Below are positions 1 to 7,276 of a DNA stretch of 10,986 bases, piece by piece. Below the pieces are notes generated by a model. It saw only the letters and a list, made by a program, of their open reading frames with translations, ran no database searches and had not been told where the DNA came from. The stretch is taken from positions 1-10,986 of the forward strand of contig DHQM01000006.1 in the NCBI GenBank assembly GCA_002408105.1, read 5' to 3'. The DNA is from Gammaproteobacteria bacterium UBA5338. GTDB lineage: Bacteria > Pseudomonadota > Gammaproteobacteria > Pseudomonadales > UBA5862. The number at the start of each line of letters is the position of its first letter. Positions within the stretch are counted from its first letter, which is position 1. Both the position numbers and the translations under genes were made by a program.

Positions 1-460
1 CGGCTGGACCCACCGCGACCGGCTTGGCACGGGCGCCAAAGACCTCAATGAAATTGCGGTTGCACGGGTACCCGGGGTCTGTGATCAAAGCCTCTCGGCC
101 CGGTTCAAGCAAGAGGGCGCTGGCCAACAGCAATGCACCCGACGCGCCAGGGGTGATGAAAATCCGCTCTGCCGGAACCTGCACGCCAAAGTCCGCCGCA
201 TAGTGGGCGCTGAGCGCTGCGCGCAGGTCTGGCAGCCCGGCGGATGGGCTGTACTTCGTGGCACCGGCCTGCAGCGCGCGGCAACCGGCCTCCACCACGG
301 CCGGCGGCGTATCAAAATCGGGCTCACCCACCTCCATGTGGACAACAGACCGCCCCGCCCGCTCCATCTGCTGGGCGTGTTCGAGTATCTGCATGACCTG
401 AAAAGGCGCGATCGCGCCAACGCGCTGCGCAAAATCAGGCCCTGGCCGTGTTCCACCCAT
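1..460 (-). CDS. PLP-dependent class I/II aminotransferase, N-terminal 153 residues (cut by window edge)
   Basis: Reading the minus strand from an ATG at 460 gives an open frame to the window edge. Fold-type I aminotransferase signatures appear in the expected order: GEPDFDTP (residues about 45-52), KYSPSAGLPDLRAAL (69-83), ITPGASGALLLA (102-113) and DPGYPCNRNF (128-137). These belong to the cofactor- and substrate-binding N-terminal half. The PLP lysine lies beyond the edge. The enzyme probably moves an amino group between an amino acid and a 2-oxo acid in the cytoplasm; the substrate cannot be told from this part. A G-rich stretch (GGGG, a few bases upstream) may serve as ribosome binding site. 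The gene is divergent from dksA, as is an aminotransferase next to dksA in Pseudomonas. The family call is firm; the exact start is moderately sure. Confidence 0.88.
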   Translation of the reverse strand, partial: MGGTRPGPDFAQRVGAIAPFQVMQILEHAQQMERAGRSVVHMEVGEPDFDTPPAVVEAGCRALQAGATKYSPSAGLPDLRAALSAHYAADFGVQVPAERIFITPGASGALLLASALLLEPGREALITDPGYPCNRNFIEVFGARAKPVAVGPA

Positions 461-705
461 GCCCCATCCCCAATTGCGGACTCGTTTTCCCCGGAGACCG
501 GGGCTGGCGAGGGTACCCAATCAGGTGCGCCACGACCAGATCACGGCCTCATTCAAAAAGTGTGGTCAAACCCCTGGTGATCTGCTAGCTTTGCGCCTCG
601 CCATTGGCCAGCCCCGGGAAGATTCCGGTGCCGTGCCACACAACATCAGCCCCCAGGGCACCTGCCACCTCTGGCATCGCCACGAAGATCCCTGGAGTAC
701 CGACC
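461..705. other. Divergent spacer between aminotransferase and dksA
   Basis: This 245-base stretch separates two divergent genes, so it should hold promoters for both. I see no convincing -35/-10 pair on either strand and no coding frame with a recognisable product. A short perfect hairpin, CCCCGG-AGA-CCGGGG, lies at 489-503 without a T-tract on the proper side for either strand. A good Shine-Dalgarno (TGGAGT, 693-698) at the right end belongs to dksA. Confidence 0.5.
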
Positions 706-1128
706 ATGCCCACCGAGGCCAGCAAAGCGTTCAAGCCCTACAAGCCCAAGAAAGGCGAGGAGTACATGAGTCCTGGCCAACTCAGCCACTTCCGAGAAAT
801 TCTTCTGAAATGGCGCCAAGAACTCATGGCTGAAGTCGACCGCACCGTCCACCACATGCAGGACGACGCGGCGAACTTCCCGGACCCGGCAGACAGGGCC
901 AGTCAAGAGGAAGAATTCAGCCTCGAACTGCGGGCCCGTGATCGTGAGCGAAAGCTGATCAAGAAGATCGAAAAGACCATTGACCGCATCGACGATGACG
1001 ACTATGGGTACTGCGACACCTGCGGCGTCGAGATCGGCATTCGGCGGCTAGAGGCACGTCCCACGGCAACGCTGTGCATCGATTGCAAGACGCTGGACGA
1101 AATCAAAGAGCGCCAGCACCACGGCTAG
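706..1128 (+). CDS. dksA: RNA polymerase-binding transcription factor DksA
   Basis: DksA binds the RNA polymerase secondary channel and, with ppGpp, represses rRNA promoters and activates amino acid biosynthesis promoters. The product is 140 residues, close to the usual 148-151. It shows the coiled-coil block [11 protein letters not shown] (43-53), the tip [12 protein letters not shown] with the two key aspartates D60 and D63, the signature [19 protein letters not shown], and a four-cysteine zinc finger (C103, C106, C124, C127). The frame is open upstream to 604, but the ATG at 706 is chosen because TGGAGT at 693-698 sits 8 bases before it and because family similarity begins only at about [13 protein letters not shown]. 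The canonical DksA N-terminal tail is slightly short here. gluQ follows after 3 bases, the conserved dksA-gluQ pairing. All functional residues are present. Confidence 0.97.
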   Translation: MPTEASKAFKPYKPKKGEEYMSPGQLSHFREILLKWRQELMAEVDRTVHHMQDDAANFPDPADRASQEEEFSLELRARDRERKLIKKIEKTIDRIDDDDYGYCDTCGVEIGIRRLEARPTATLCIDCKTLDEIKERQHHG

Positions 1129-1131
1129 ACC

Positions 1132-2079
1132 TTGGCGGACGTGCCGGCTCCCTCTACCCGCGCCACCCCCCCACCCCGATACCGCGGCCGGTTTGCGCCC
1201 TCTCCGACCGGGCCCTTGCACCTCGGATCCTTGCTGGCCGCGGTGGGCAGCCACCTCGACGCACGCGTCCACCATGGGGAATGGCTGCTGCGCATCGAGA
1301 ACATCGACCACCGGCGCTGCACCGACGAAGCAGCCGATGCAATCTTCACAGCACTCGAAGCCCACGGCCTCCACTGGGATGGCGCAGTCCGGCATCAGCA
1401 CCGGCACATTGAGCACTACCGCCAGGCCGCCAATGCCTGGCTTGACGCCGGACGCGCCTACCGGTGCGGCTGTACACGCAAGCGGCTTGCCGCGTCGGGC
1501 GCCTTGATTCGCTACGATGGCCACTGCCGCGACCAACCACCACCGGCGGACAAGACTGCCGGGCTGCGGCTCAAAACCCGCGACACCACCACCCATTTCA
1601 ATGACAGGATTCAAGGCCCTCAGCGGTTTTCGCTCGCATCGCTGTGCGGGGACTTGCTGATCTGGCGCCGCGATCAAATCGTGTCATACCAGCTCGCGGT
1701 GGCCTTCGACGACCTGGACCAGGCGATCACCCATGTGGTCCGGGGCGCCGACCTGCTGGACTCTACGCCACGGCAACTGGAGGTCATGGCCCAATTGGAC
1801 CCATCCGCGCCGGTTCCTCGCTATGCACACCTGCCCGTGGTGTGCAGCCCAACCGGACACAAACTCAGCAAACAAACCGGCGCGAAGCCCCTGGATGTCC
1901 GTCAGGCTTCACAAAACCTGCACGCGGCTCTGACGCTGCTCGGGGCGCCGCCACCGGTGGCACTGAAGCCTGCGCCCCCCGGCGAGCTGCTGGAGTGGGC
2001 GGTGGCACACTGGCACCTTGGCCAGGTTCCCAAGGGGCCCCGGTTGAGCGGACAGAGTGCCGCGGCCCTAGGGGCCTGA
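1132..2079 (+). CDS. gluQ: Glutamyl-Q tRNA(Asp) synthetase
   Basis: GluQ (YadB) is a truncated glutamyl-tRNA synthetase paralog that activates glutamate and attaches it to the queuosine of the tRNA(Asp) anticodon. The 315-residue product has the class I synthetase core and no anticodon-binding domain, as expected. Seen: the FAPSPTGPLHLGSL block (21-34) containing the HIGH-type motif, the zinc-ligand pattern C112-G-C114 ... Y128-x3-C132, and a KLSKQ (244-248) KMSKS-type loop. The start is uncertain: TTG at 1132 lies 3 bases after the dksA stop, and an in-frame GTG at 1141 is an equal alternative; neither has a strong Shine-Dalgarno, which fits translational coupling to dksA. The family is distinguished from GltX by its length and the absence of a C-terminal domain. 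Confidence 0.95.
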   Translation: MADVPAPSTRATPPPRYRGRFAPSPTGPLHLGSLLAAVGSHLDARVHHGEWLLRIENIDHRRCTDEAADAIFTALEAHGLHWDGAVRHQHRHIEHYRQAANAWLDAGRAYRCGCTRKRLAASGALIRYDGHCRDQPPPADKTAGLRLKTRDTTTHFNDRIQGPQRFSLASLCGDLLIWRRDQIVSYQLAVAFDDLDQAITHVVRGADLLDSTPRQLEVMAQLDPSAPVPRYAHLPVVCSPTGHKLSKQTGAKPLDVRQASQNLHAALTLLGAPPPVALKPAPPGELLEWAVAHWHLGQVPKGPRLSGQSAAALGA

Positions 2080-2085
2080 CCGGCG

Positions 2086-2262
2086 GTGTTCGTCCCCCGC
2101 TCCATCATGCTGCTCGCGATCGCGGTGGTGCTGTTGTTTCCGGGTGTCCAGGAGTGGGTAGGGGATGGCCAGAGTGCCTGGTATCGACCCTTTCTGGTGT
2201 GGGGCAGCGTCATTGCGCTGGCCGGGCTGTTGCAGCTCGTGAAGGAACCCGATGAGCACTAA
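2086..2262 (+). CDS. cbrX: Small two-helix membrane protein in the CbrX position upstream of cbrA
   Basis: A 58-residue frame starts at GTG 2086, 6 bases after the gluQ stop, and ends with TAA at 2260-2262. It has two hydrophobic segments, about residues 7-19 (IMLLAIAVVLLFP) and 37-51 (FLVWGSVIALAGLLQ), joined by a polar WVGDGQSAWYRP linker, and a charged tail (KEPDEH). A weak AGGGG at about 2070-2074 may be the ribosome binding site; an ATG at 2107 would give only 51 residues and lacks one. In Pseudomonas a small membrane protein gene called cbrX precedes cbrA and is cotranscribed with cbrAB. Position, size and topology match; I have no alignment, so orthology is inference. It may modulate CbrA in the membrane, but its function is unknown. 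Confidence 0.72.
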   Translation: MFVPRSIMLLAIAVVLLFPGVQEWVGDGQSAWYRPFLVWGSVIALAGLLQLVKEPDEH

Positions 2263-2346
2263 AGGCCCCGCAGTGGCCACATCGGGCTTCCTAAGGCCTT
2301 GCCACTCAGCAGCAAACCATCCGGGCCACCACCTGGACCAGGCACC

Positions 2347-2352
2347 GAGGGG
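2347..2352 (+). promoter_or_regulatory. Shine-Dalgarno site fixing the cbrA start
   Basis: GAGGGG lies 6 bases before the GTG at 2359. The frame stays open back to a TTG at 2299, but that codon has its only AAGG just 2 bases away, too close to work well, and the extra 20 residues are proline/glycine-rich with no family resemblance. The GTG therefore looks like the true start. Confidence 0.7.
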
Positions 2353-2358
2353 CTGCGG

Positions 2359-5307
2359 GTGACCCTGGCGATCGGGTACGCGACGGCAACCTCTGCGGCA
2401 TTCTTCGCAGCATTCTTCGCGGTGGGCTTTTGGGCATCCCGCGGAGGTTGGCCCACTCGCATGGCCCGCCACCCAGTGACCTACGTATTGTCGCTTGGGG
2501 CCTACGCGGGCGTTGGAGCCCTGCTCTCGAGCCTCAGTTTCGCCACCGCCCATGGCTACAACTTTTTGTTTTACTACCTTGGCATCAGTGCTGCGTTTTT
2601 GTTGGCCCCAATTTTTCTCCAACCCTACGCCCGCATTGCCCACAGCCACCAACTCAATTCGTTGCCGGACATGCTCGCTTTTCGCTACCAGAGCAGCCTG
2701 ACTGGAGTTCTGGCGACCCTGGTTCTGGTCACAGCCACCATACCCATCATCGGTCTGCAATTTCGCGGTGTCGCCGAAGTGTTCCGTTGGGGCACTGGAA
2801 GTGGCCCCCAAAACGCCTTTGGTGTTGGCCTGTTCGCGTTGCTGATCGGCCTGTTCACCCTGGGCTTTGCAGCCCACCGGGTGTCCACAGAGCGCAAGCA
2901 CGATGGCATGGTTGCAGCCATCGCAGCATCCAGCGTGGTGAAGCTGCTCGGGTTTGTCGCACTTGGAACCGGTTCAATATATTGGATCTTTGGCGGCTGG
3001 ACGGGGCTCGACGCCTGGCTGCAAAGCAATCCGGAGGCGCTGATCAGCCTCCACAAGCCACTCGGCGAATCATCCACCCGCGTGCTGCTGCTGGTGTTTT
3101 TCGCGTCTGCCGTACTGGCGCCGCACATGTACCAAATGACCTTTACAGAGGCCCGCTCGGACCAGCAGCTCAAATTGGCCAGCTGGGCGCTGCCTCTGTA
3201 CTTGCTGGCACTGGCGCTGCCCGTGCTGCCCATTGTATGGGCGGCGGCAACCCTGGACCTGTCTCTCCCTGCGTTGCTGTCCGGCAAACTGAACGAGACA
3301 GCACCACCTCCAACGCCCCCCCTGATGTGGGTCCTGGTGCTGCTGATCGTGCTGGCCGGCGCCGCTTCGGTGACCATTGCAAGCTGCACATCACTCGCCA
3401 CCATGGCACTGAACCACCTGTTGCTTCCCTACTACCAACCGCGTGGCAATCGCCCCCTGCACCACTGGATCGCGCGTGCACGCCGGATTGCAATTCTTAC
3501 CGCCTTGCTGGCCGGATACGCCTGCGCGTCGCTCATGCCCGACTGGAGCACCCTGTCCACACTGGCGCTGGCCAGCAACGTGGCGGCGCTTCAATTGCTT
3601 CCGGGGACGCTCGGGGTGCTGTACTGGCCAGGGGCCACACGGCTTGGATTCGTGGTCGGTTTGCTTGCAGGGCTCGCGGTCTGGGGGCTGGGCCTGTTGC
3701 TTCCCACCGCCGGCGGCGAGCCGGGGCTTCTCGCACCGGCAGGGGCCTTTTGGAGGGGTGATGAGGGCTGGAGTGTTACCGCGCTCGCCTCGCTGTTCGC
3801 CAATGTGTGCGCCTTTGGCCTGGTGTCGATGGCATCGGAACGCTCACCCCAAGAGAAAAGCGCTGCCGAAATCTGTTCGGTCGACAACATCCGCAGACCG
3901 CAGCGGCGCGAACTGGCCCAGCCCACCCCCGAGCACTTCATCATCCAGCTCAGCCGTGCGCTGGGAGCGGAGAACGCCCGGATCGAGGTCCAGGACGCCC
4001 TGGACGCCCTGCAGTTGTCCATGGAAGAACGCCGTCCCTACGCCCTGCGCCGGCTTCGAGACCGCATCGAAGCGAACCTGTCGGGGCAGATGGGCCCAAC
4101 CGCGGCACGCGAGATCGTGCAACGTGTATTGCCGTACAAGGAGTCCTCCTTTGCCTACGACAGCGAGGACATCAACTTCATTGAAAATCGCCTGGAAACG
4201 GTCCGCTCGGACCTCCGTGGCCTGGCCGCCGAGTTGGACGGGCTGCGCAGGTACCACCGTCAGACCCTGCAGGACCTTCCCATCGGCGTGGTTTCGGTCG
4301 GAATCGATGGCGAGGTTTTGATGTGGAACCGGGTCATGGAACAACTCACTGGCATCACGGCCAGCTGGGTGATTGGCTCGCAAATCCGGACCCTCCCAGA
4401 ACCCTGGGGACCCCTGTTGACGCAGTTTCTGGAAGGCCAGCATGGCCACTTGCACAAGCAGCAGATACATTTTGACCACCGCGATCACTGGCTGACCCTC
4501 CATCAGTCGGTGGTGGCCGAAAACCCATCGCACCAAATGGGCCACCGGGTGCTGTTGGTAGAGGACATGACCGAAAACCAACGGCTCGAACGCCAACTGA
4601 TGCACAGTGAGCGCCTGGCATCGATCGGCCGACTCGCAGCGGGCGTGGCGCATGAGATCGGCAACCCCGTGACCGGCATTGATGGCCTCGCGCAAACCCT
4701 GGCCGCCGAGACCCATGAGGCCGAATTGCTCCAACTGGCTGAACAAATCCGCCAGCAGGTAGGGCGCATCAGCCGCATCGTGCAGACTTTGGTGAATTTC
4801 GCGCACCAGGGTCGGCCCACGGGCAGCGATGCAGGGCACGTGCTGGTGGATGTGGCCGAGCCCGTCGCGGAGGCCGTGGCTTTGCTGTCCCTGGCTGGAG
4901 GGGATCAGGGCGCCGCTTTTGACAACCAGTGCCAACGCGACCTCTACGTGCGGGGCGACAGCCAGCAACTGCAACAGGTGTTCGTCAATCTGTTGGACAA
5001 TGCCCGGGATGCCTCGCCGGCTGATCAGCCCATCCGCATCGAATCCTGGACCACCGGCACCGATGTTCGAGTGAGCATCATTGACCGTGGAGATGGAATA
5101 CCCAAATCCTTGCAAGACCGCGTTTTTGACCCGTTTTTCACCACCAAGGAACCCGGCCGTGGCACGGGGCTCGGGCTGGCAGTCGCCTACCACATTGTGC
5201 TGGAACACGGGGGTGATCTGGAAGTGACGAGCCCTTGGGGAAGTGGAAGGACAATGGGTACGAAGGTAACAGTTCGCCTGCCAAAGTGGGTAGAATCAGC
5301 GCAGTAA
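2359..5307 (+). CDS. cbrA: CbrA: SLC5-type transporter fused to sensor histidine kinase
   Basis: CbrA is the inner-membrane sensor of the CbrA-CbrB system, which controls carbon/nitrogen balance and carbon catabolite repression in pseudomonads. From GTG 2359 the product is 982 residues, essentially the length I recall for Pseudomonas CbrA (983). Order of parts: about a dozen hydrophobic helices (residues about 1-490, sodium/solute symporter type), a linker resembling the STAC region (about 500-590), a short coiled stretch, a PAS domain (about 635-740, [20 protein letters not shown]), an H-box with phosphoacceptor H765 in [11 protein letters not shown], then the ATPase: N-box NLLDNARDA (877-885), G1 DRGDGIP (909-915), F-box DPFFTTK (924-930) and G2 [10 protein letters not shown] (933-942). 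All kinase boxes are intact, so it should be active. No receiver domain is present. cbrB follows after 46 bases. Transport ability and the sensed signal cannot be read from sequence. Confidence 0.95.
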   Translation: MTLAIGYATATSAAFFAAFFAVGFWASRGGWPTRMARHPVTYVLSLGAYAGVGALLSSLSFATAHGYNFLFYYLGISAAFLLAPIFLQPYARIAHSHQLNSLPDMLAFRYQSSLTGVLATLVLVTATIPIIGLQFRGVAEVFRWGTGSGPQNAFGVGLFALLIGLFTLGFAAHRVSTERKHDGMVAAIAASSVVKLLGFVALGTGSIYWIFGGWTGLDAWLQSNPEALISLHKPLGESSTRVLLLVFFASAVLAPHMYQMTFTEARSDQQLKLASWALPLYLLALALPVLPIVWAAATLDLSLPALLSGKLNETAPPPTPPLMWVLVLLIVLAGAASVTIASCTSLATMALNHLLLPYYQPRGNRPLHHWIARARRIAILTALLAGYACASLMPDWSTLSTLALASNVAALQLLPGTLGVLYWPGATRLGFVVGLLAGLAVWGLGLLLPTAGGEPGLLAPAGAFWRGDEGWSVTALASLFANVCAFGLVSMASERSPQEKSAAEICSVDNIRRPQRRELAQPTPEHFIIQLSRALGAENARIEVQDALDALQLSMEERRPYALRRLRDRIEANLSGQMGPTAAREIVQRVLPYKESSFAYDSEDINFIENRLETVRSDLRGLAAELDGLRRYHRQTLQDLPIGVVSVGIDGEVLMWNRVMEQLTGITASWVIGSQIRTLPEPWGPLLTQFLEGQHGHLHKQQIHFDHRDHWLTLHQSVVAENPSHQMGHRVLLVEDMTENQRLERQLMHSERLASIGRLAAGVAHEIGNPVTGIDGLAQTLAAETHEAELLQLAEQIRQQVGRISRIVQTLVNFAHQGRPTGSDAGHVLVDVAEPVAEAVALLSLAGGDQGAAFDNQCQRDLYVRGDSQQLQQVFVNLLDNARDASPADQPIRIESWTTGTDVRVSIIDRGDGIPKSLQDRVFDPFFTTKEPGRGTGLGLAVAYHIVLEHGGDLEVTSPWGSGRTMGTKVTVRLPKWVESAQ

Positions 5308-5353
5308 CCCGCACCGAGCGCGGGCCGTTAACCCGAAGCAGCAGAGGTGGGTT

Positions 5354-6772
5354 GTGTCGAAATCCAACATTTTGGTGGTCGAGGACGAGGACATCATCCG
5401 TTCTACGCTGCGCCGCCTGCTGGAGCGCAATGGCTACAGTGTTGCCGAAGCCGGATCCGTCAACGATGCCGAAAGCCGCCACGACCTCACCGACTTCGAC
5501 TTGATCGTCAGTGACCTGCGGCTTCCAGGCGCGCCCGGAACCACCCTGATCTCAAAGGCAGAGGGTACCCCGGTCTTGATCATGACGAGCTACGCGAGCG
5601 TGCGTTCGGCGGTCGAATCGCTCAAGCACGGCGCAGTCGACTACATCGCCAAGCCTTTCGACCATGGTGAAATGCTCGACACCATCAAGGGCATTCTGGC
5701 CACACGGCGCCCCTCGCCAAACGCGACCCCGACCTCCGCAGCCACAGAAATTCCCGCCATGATTGGCCGCGCCCCGGCCATGCGCGACCTCTACAGCCGC
5801 ATTGCGAAAGTCGCGCGCACCGACACCACGGTACTCATTCAAGGTGAATCGGGTACCGGGAAGGAGCTGGTCGCACGGGCCATTCACGAACTCAGTCCCC
5901 GGGCAGACAAACCTTTGATCAGCGTCAACTGCGCCGCGATCCCGGAAACCCTGATCGAGTCCGAGCTGTTTGGCCATGAACGCGGCGCCTTCACCGGCGC
6001 ACTCGCCAACCGCACAGGTCTGATCGAAGCCGCGGACGGTGGCACCCTGTTCCTCGACGAAATCGGGGAACTGCCGCTGGAGGCCCAGGCCCGGCTGCTT
6101 CGGGTGCTGCAGGAAGGCGAGATCCGCAAGGTGGGCGCCATTGAGGCCACCCAAGTAGACGTGCGGCTGATTTCCGCCACCCACCGTGACCTGGCAACGC
6201 TGTCGATCCAACAGCAGTTTCGCCACGACCTGTTTTACCGCATCGCAGTGATGCCACTGGAATTGCCGCCCTTGCGAGACCGGGGCGCCGACATCTTGGA
6301 ACTGGCCGACCATTTCCTGCGGTTGACTTGCAAGCGCTTCGGTCGCGACCTCTTGGAGCTCTCGCCTGACGCCATCCAGGCACTCACCACCCACAGTTGG
6401 CCTGGCAACGTGCGCGAGCTCCAAAATGCGATCGAGCGGGCCGTTATCCTGACTGAAGGCGACACCATCGAGCACCGCAGCCTCGGCCTGGACATCGAGT
6501 TGGTCGAAGTCACTCGCTTGCGGCCAGCGTTCGTGGGAGAGGCCGATGAATCTGCACCTGCGCCAACCAGGGCCAAGCCCGCTTTCGAGCCTGGCGAAGG
6601 GCTGTCGCTGGAGGACTACTTCCAGCAGTTCGTTCTCGAGCACCAGGAGCACATGAGCGAGACCGAACTCGCGAGAAAACTGGGCATCAGCCGCAAGTGC
6701 CTCTGGGAACGTCGTCAGCGCTTCGGCATCCCACGCACCAAGCCCGCCAGCAAACGCAGCAGCACTGGTTGA
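5354..6772 (+). CDS. cbrB: CbrB: NtrC-family sigma54-dependent response regulator
   Basis: CbrB is the DNA-binding partner of CbrA and activates sigma54 promoters, in pseudomonads chiefly that of the CrcZ RNA. The 472-residue product starts at GTG 5354 with GAGGT 5 bases upstream (5344-5348). The receiver domain has acidic pocket D11/E12, phosphoacceptor D54 ([11 protein letters not shown]), T78 and K100. The AAA+ domain has Walker A GESGTGKE (164-171), the sigma54-contacting GAFTGA loop (211-216), Walker B GGTLFLDE (229-236) and [18 protein letters not shown]. The C-terminal Fis-type helix-turn-helix [21 protein letters not shown] is very close to what I recall of Pseudomonas CbrB. All residues required for phosphorylation, ATP hydrolysis and sigma54 contact are present. 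Its likely target lies immediately downstream (6797-6933). Confidence 0.97.
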   Translation: MSKSNILVVEDEDIIRSTLRRLLERNGYSVAEAGSVNDAESRHDLTDFDLIVSDLRLPGAPGTTLISKAEGTPVLIMTSYASVRSAVESLKHGAVDYIAKPFDHGEMLDTIKGILATRRPSPNATPTSAATEIPAMIGRAPAMRDLYSRIAKVARTDTTVLIQGESGTGKELVARAIHELSPRADKPLISVNCAAIPETLIESELFGHERGAFTGALANRTGLIEAADGGTLFLDEIGELPLEAQARLLRVLQEGEIRKVGAIEATQVDVRLISATHRDLATLSIQQQFRHDLFYRIAVMPLELPPLRDRGADILELADHFLRLTCKRFGRDLLELSPDAIQALTTHSWPGNVRELQNAIERAVILTEGDTIEHRSLGLDIELVEVTRLRPAFVGEADESAPAPTRAKPAFEPGEGLSLEDYFQQFVLEHQEHMSETELARKLGISRKCLWERRQRFGIPRTKPASKRSSTG

Positions 6773-6796
6773 TAAGGAAACGGGGCTGCGCTCAGT

Positions 6797-6844
6797 TGTT
6801 ACCCTCGAGCGAATTGCCCCCCGAAATCGAGCAGTTCGGTAACA
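6797..6844. promoter_or_regulatory. Probable CbrB upstream activating sites: inverted TGTTACC / GGTAACA
   Basis: TGTTACC (6797-6803) and its exact reverse complement GGTAACA (6838-6844) are separated by 34 bases. Their centres lie at about -144 and -103 from the predicted start at 6944, the usual range for enhancers of NtrC-type activators. Pseudomonas CbrB is reported to bind GTTAC/GTAAC-type half-sites upstream of crcZ (from memory). Assignment to CbrB is inference from motif and place. Confidence 0.62.
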
Positions 6845-6884
6845 TGGCGCCAAGCACTGGCCAAGGTCACAGCCAGATTTTTTT

Positions 6885-6891
6885 CGTAACC
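6885..6891 (+). promoter_or_regulatory. Third GTAAC half-site upstream of the sRNA promoter
   Basis: CGTAACC carries the same GTAAC core as the pair at 6797-6844, centred near -56. It lies in a T-rich and A-rich stretch that may be bent. It could be a third CbrB subsite; a single 5-base core is weak evidence by itself. Confidence 0.45.
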
Positions 6892-6917
6892 CAATGTTTA
6901 GAAAAGAGTTATTTTTT

Positions 6918-6933
6918 TGGCACAGCTTCTGCA
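6918..6933 (+). promoter_or_regulatory. Sigma54 (-24/-12) promoter of the CrcZ-like RNA
   Basis: TGGCACAGCTTCTGCA matches the RpoN consensus TGGCAC(G)-N4-TTGCW with the exact spacing: GG at 6919-6920 and GC at 6931-6932. The -24 element is perfect through TGGCAC, the -12 element is CTGCA. It is preceded by a run of seven Ts. Measured from the GC at -13/-12, transcription should begin at about A6944. It lies immediately downstream of the gene for a sigma54 activator and below the GTAAC sites. Confidence 0.88.
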
Positions 6934-6979
6934 TTAGATCAATACACAATAACAACAACAAACAATAATAAGAAAGACA

Positions 6980-7014
6980 GCCGGGCGAGAATAACTACAA
7001 TAAGCGCACCCGGC
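6980..7014 (+). repeat. Hairpin module copy 1 with CA motif in the loop
   Basis: GCCGGGCG (6980-6987) pairs with CG plus CCCGGC (7005-7006 and 7009-7014), with a 2-nt bulge CA at 7007-7008. The 17-nt loop (6988-7004) contains AATAACTACAATAA. The left arm and loop recur 80 bases later in copy 2. Confidence 0.65.
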
Positions 7015-7058
7015 AGGGCGCAGCGACGCCCCGCACGGCGACTGTGATAACCGTGCTT

Positions 7059-7094
7059 GGCCGGGCGGATAACACCAATAACAACGCCCCGGTC
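7059..7094 (+). repeat. Hairpin module copy 2 with CA motif in the loop
   Basis: GGCCGGGCG (7059-7067) pairs with CGCCCCGGTC (7085-7094), with one G-U pair and one bulged C (7087). The 17-nt loop (7068-7084) contains AATAACAA. The arm GCCGGGCG is identical to copy 1 and the loops are alike, which suggests an internal duplication. Confidence 0.65.
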
Positions 7095-7150
7095 GATCCA
7101 CACAACAACAAGGTCGCCGGCACAGCCAGCTGAACCCGAAATGACACACC

Positions 7151-7184
7151 TTGCAGTGGAATGCCGAAGGGCATTCCACTGCAA
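7151..7184. repeat. Perfect 15-bp inverted repeat with GAAG loop, possible sRNA 3' end
   Basis: TTGCAGTGGAATGCC (7151-7165) and GGCATTCCACTGCAA (7170-7184) are exact reverse complements around GAAG. It is the strongest hairpin in the spacer and follows the last CA motif, so it is a natural candidate for the 3' boundary of the RNA. It is followed by TTCACCCGTC and not by a T-run, so it is not a standard intrinsic terminator on the plus strand. It could be a processing or stability element, or a pause site with read-through to pcnB. Confidence 0.6.
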
Positions 7185-7267
7185 TTCACCCGTCTTGCCG
7201 GGATCCTCTTCTCGCTTTCTTAAACTGCAGCCTCGACTTTTGCAGCTCGGATCAGTGGGTCAAACCG

Positions 7268-7276
7268 TGCTATGAT
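7268..7276 (+). promoter_or_regulatory. Extended -10 promoter candidate for pcnB
   Basis: TGC-TATGAT matches the extended -10 form TGn-TATAAT with one mismatch; no good -35 is seen (CGGATC at 17 bases). A start near 7283 would put the ATG at 7272 upstream of the transcript, so that ATG would only work on RNA from an upstream promoter. The motif is short and may be chance. Confidence 0.35.

Larger units (their letters stand above)
6944..7184 (+). ncRNA. crcZ: CrcZ-like Hfq/Crc-sequestering small RNA
   Basis: In Pseudomonas CrcZ is transcribed between cbrB and pcnB from a CbrB/sigma54 promoter and carries several A-rich (AANAANAA) motifs that bind Hfq, with Crc, to relieve catabolite repression. 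Here an RNA beginning near 6944 would open with ACACAATAACAACAAC and a dense CA cluster (6948-6974), then an imperfect AATAACTACAATAA (6990-7003), AATAACAA (7077-7084) and AACAACAA (7104-7111). Between them are hairpins at 6980-7014, 7016-7031, 7033-7056 and 7059-7094, almost abutting. CA motifs sit in the 5' single strand, in two hairpin loops and in a 3' linker. The 3' end is set here at a 34-nt perfect hairpin without U-tract, so it is uncertain; about 241 nt is shorter than the roughly 400 nt I recall for P. aeruginosa CrcZ. Frames crossing this region are unsupported. Identity rests on position, promoter and motifs, not on alignment. Confidence 0.87.

Noticed and set aside
489..503. Perfect hairpin CCCCGG-AGA-CCGGGG as a terminator
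   Set aside because: On the plus strand the T-run precedes it and on the minus strand As follow it, so neither strand has a U-tract after the stem; it also lies upstream of both genes and not at a gene end.
2262..2306. AAGGCC/GGCCTT and AGTGGC/GCCACT inverted pairs in the cbrX-cbrA gap, as a riboswitch or attenuator
   Set aside because: The two pairings cross each other, each is only 6 bp, and no known riboswitch core or terminator is present; likely chance in GC-rich DNA.
2299..2358. TTG 2299 as the cbrA start
   Set aside because: AAGG is only 2 bases from it, the added 20 residues are Pro/Gly-rich, and GTG 2359 has GAGGGG at ideal distance and gives the expected family length.
3844..5208. 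454-codon minus-strand frame opposite cbrA
   Set aside because: It runs antisense to well-conserved PAS and kinase motifs of cbrA; its translation has no recognisable domain and it reflects high-GC codon bias.
5552..6961. 469-codon minus-strand frame opposite cbrB
   Set aside because: Antisense to intact receiver and AAA+ motifs and would begin inside the sRNA; no family resemblance.
6697..7047. Plus-strand frame crossing the cbrB end and the sRNA
   Set aside because: Overlaps the cbrB helix-turn-helix in another frame and runs through the sigma54 promoter and CA motifs (giving low-complexity N/T-rich peptide); no ribosome binding site or known product.
6941..7111. CRISPR-like or microsatellite reading of the AAC/AAT repeats
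   Set aside because: The repeats are short, irregularly placed and tied to hairpin loops; no fixed repeat-spacer unit exists.
6934..7189. Minus-strand cysteine/valine-rich frames across the sRNA
   Set aside because: They are the reverse reading of AAC/AAT repeats and hairpin arms; hydrophobic appearance (VVVIVILAR type) is a by-product of the CA motifs.
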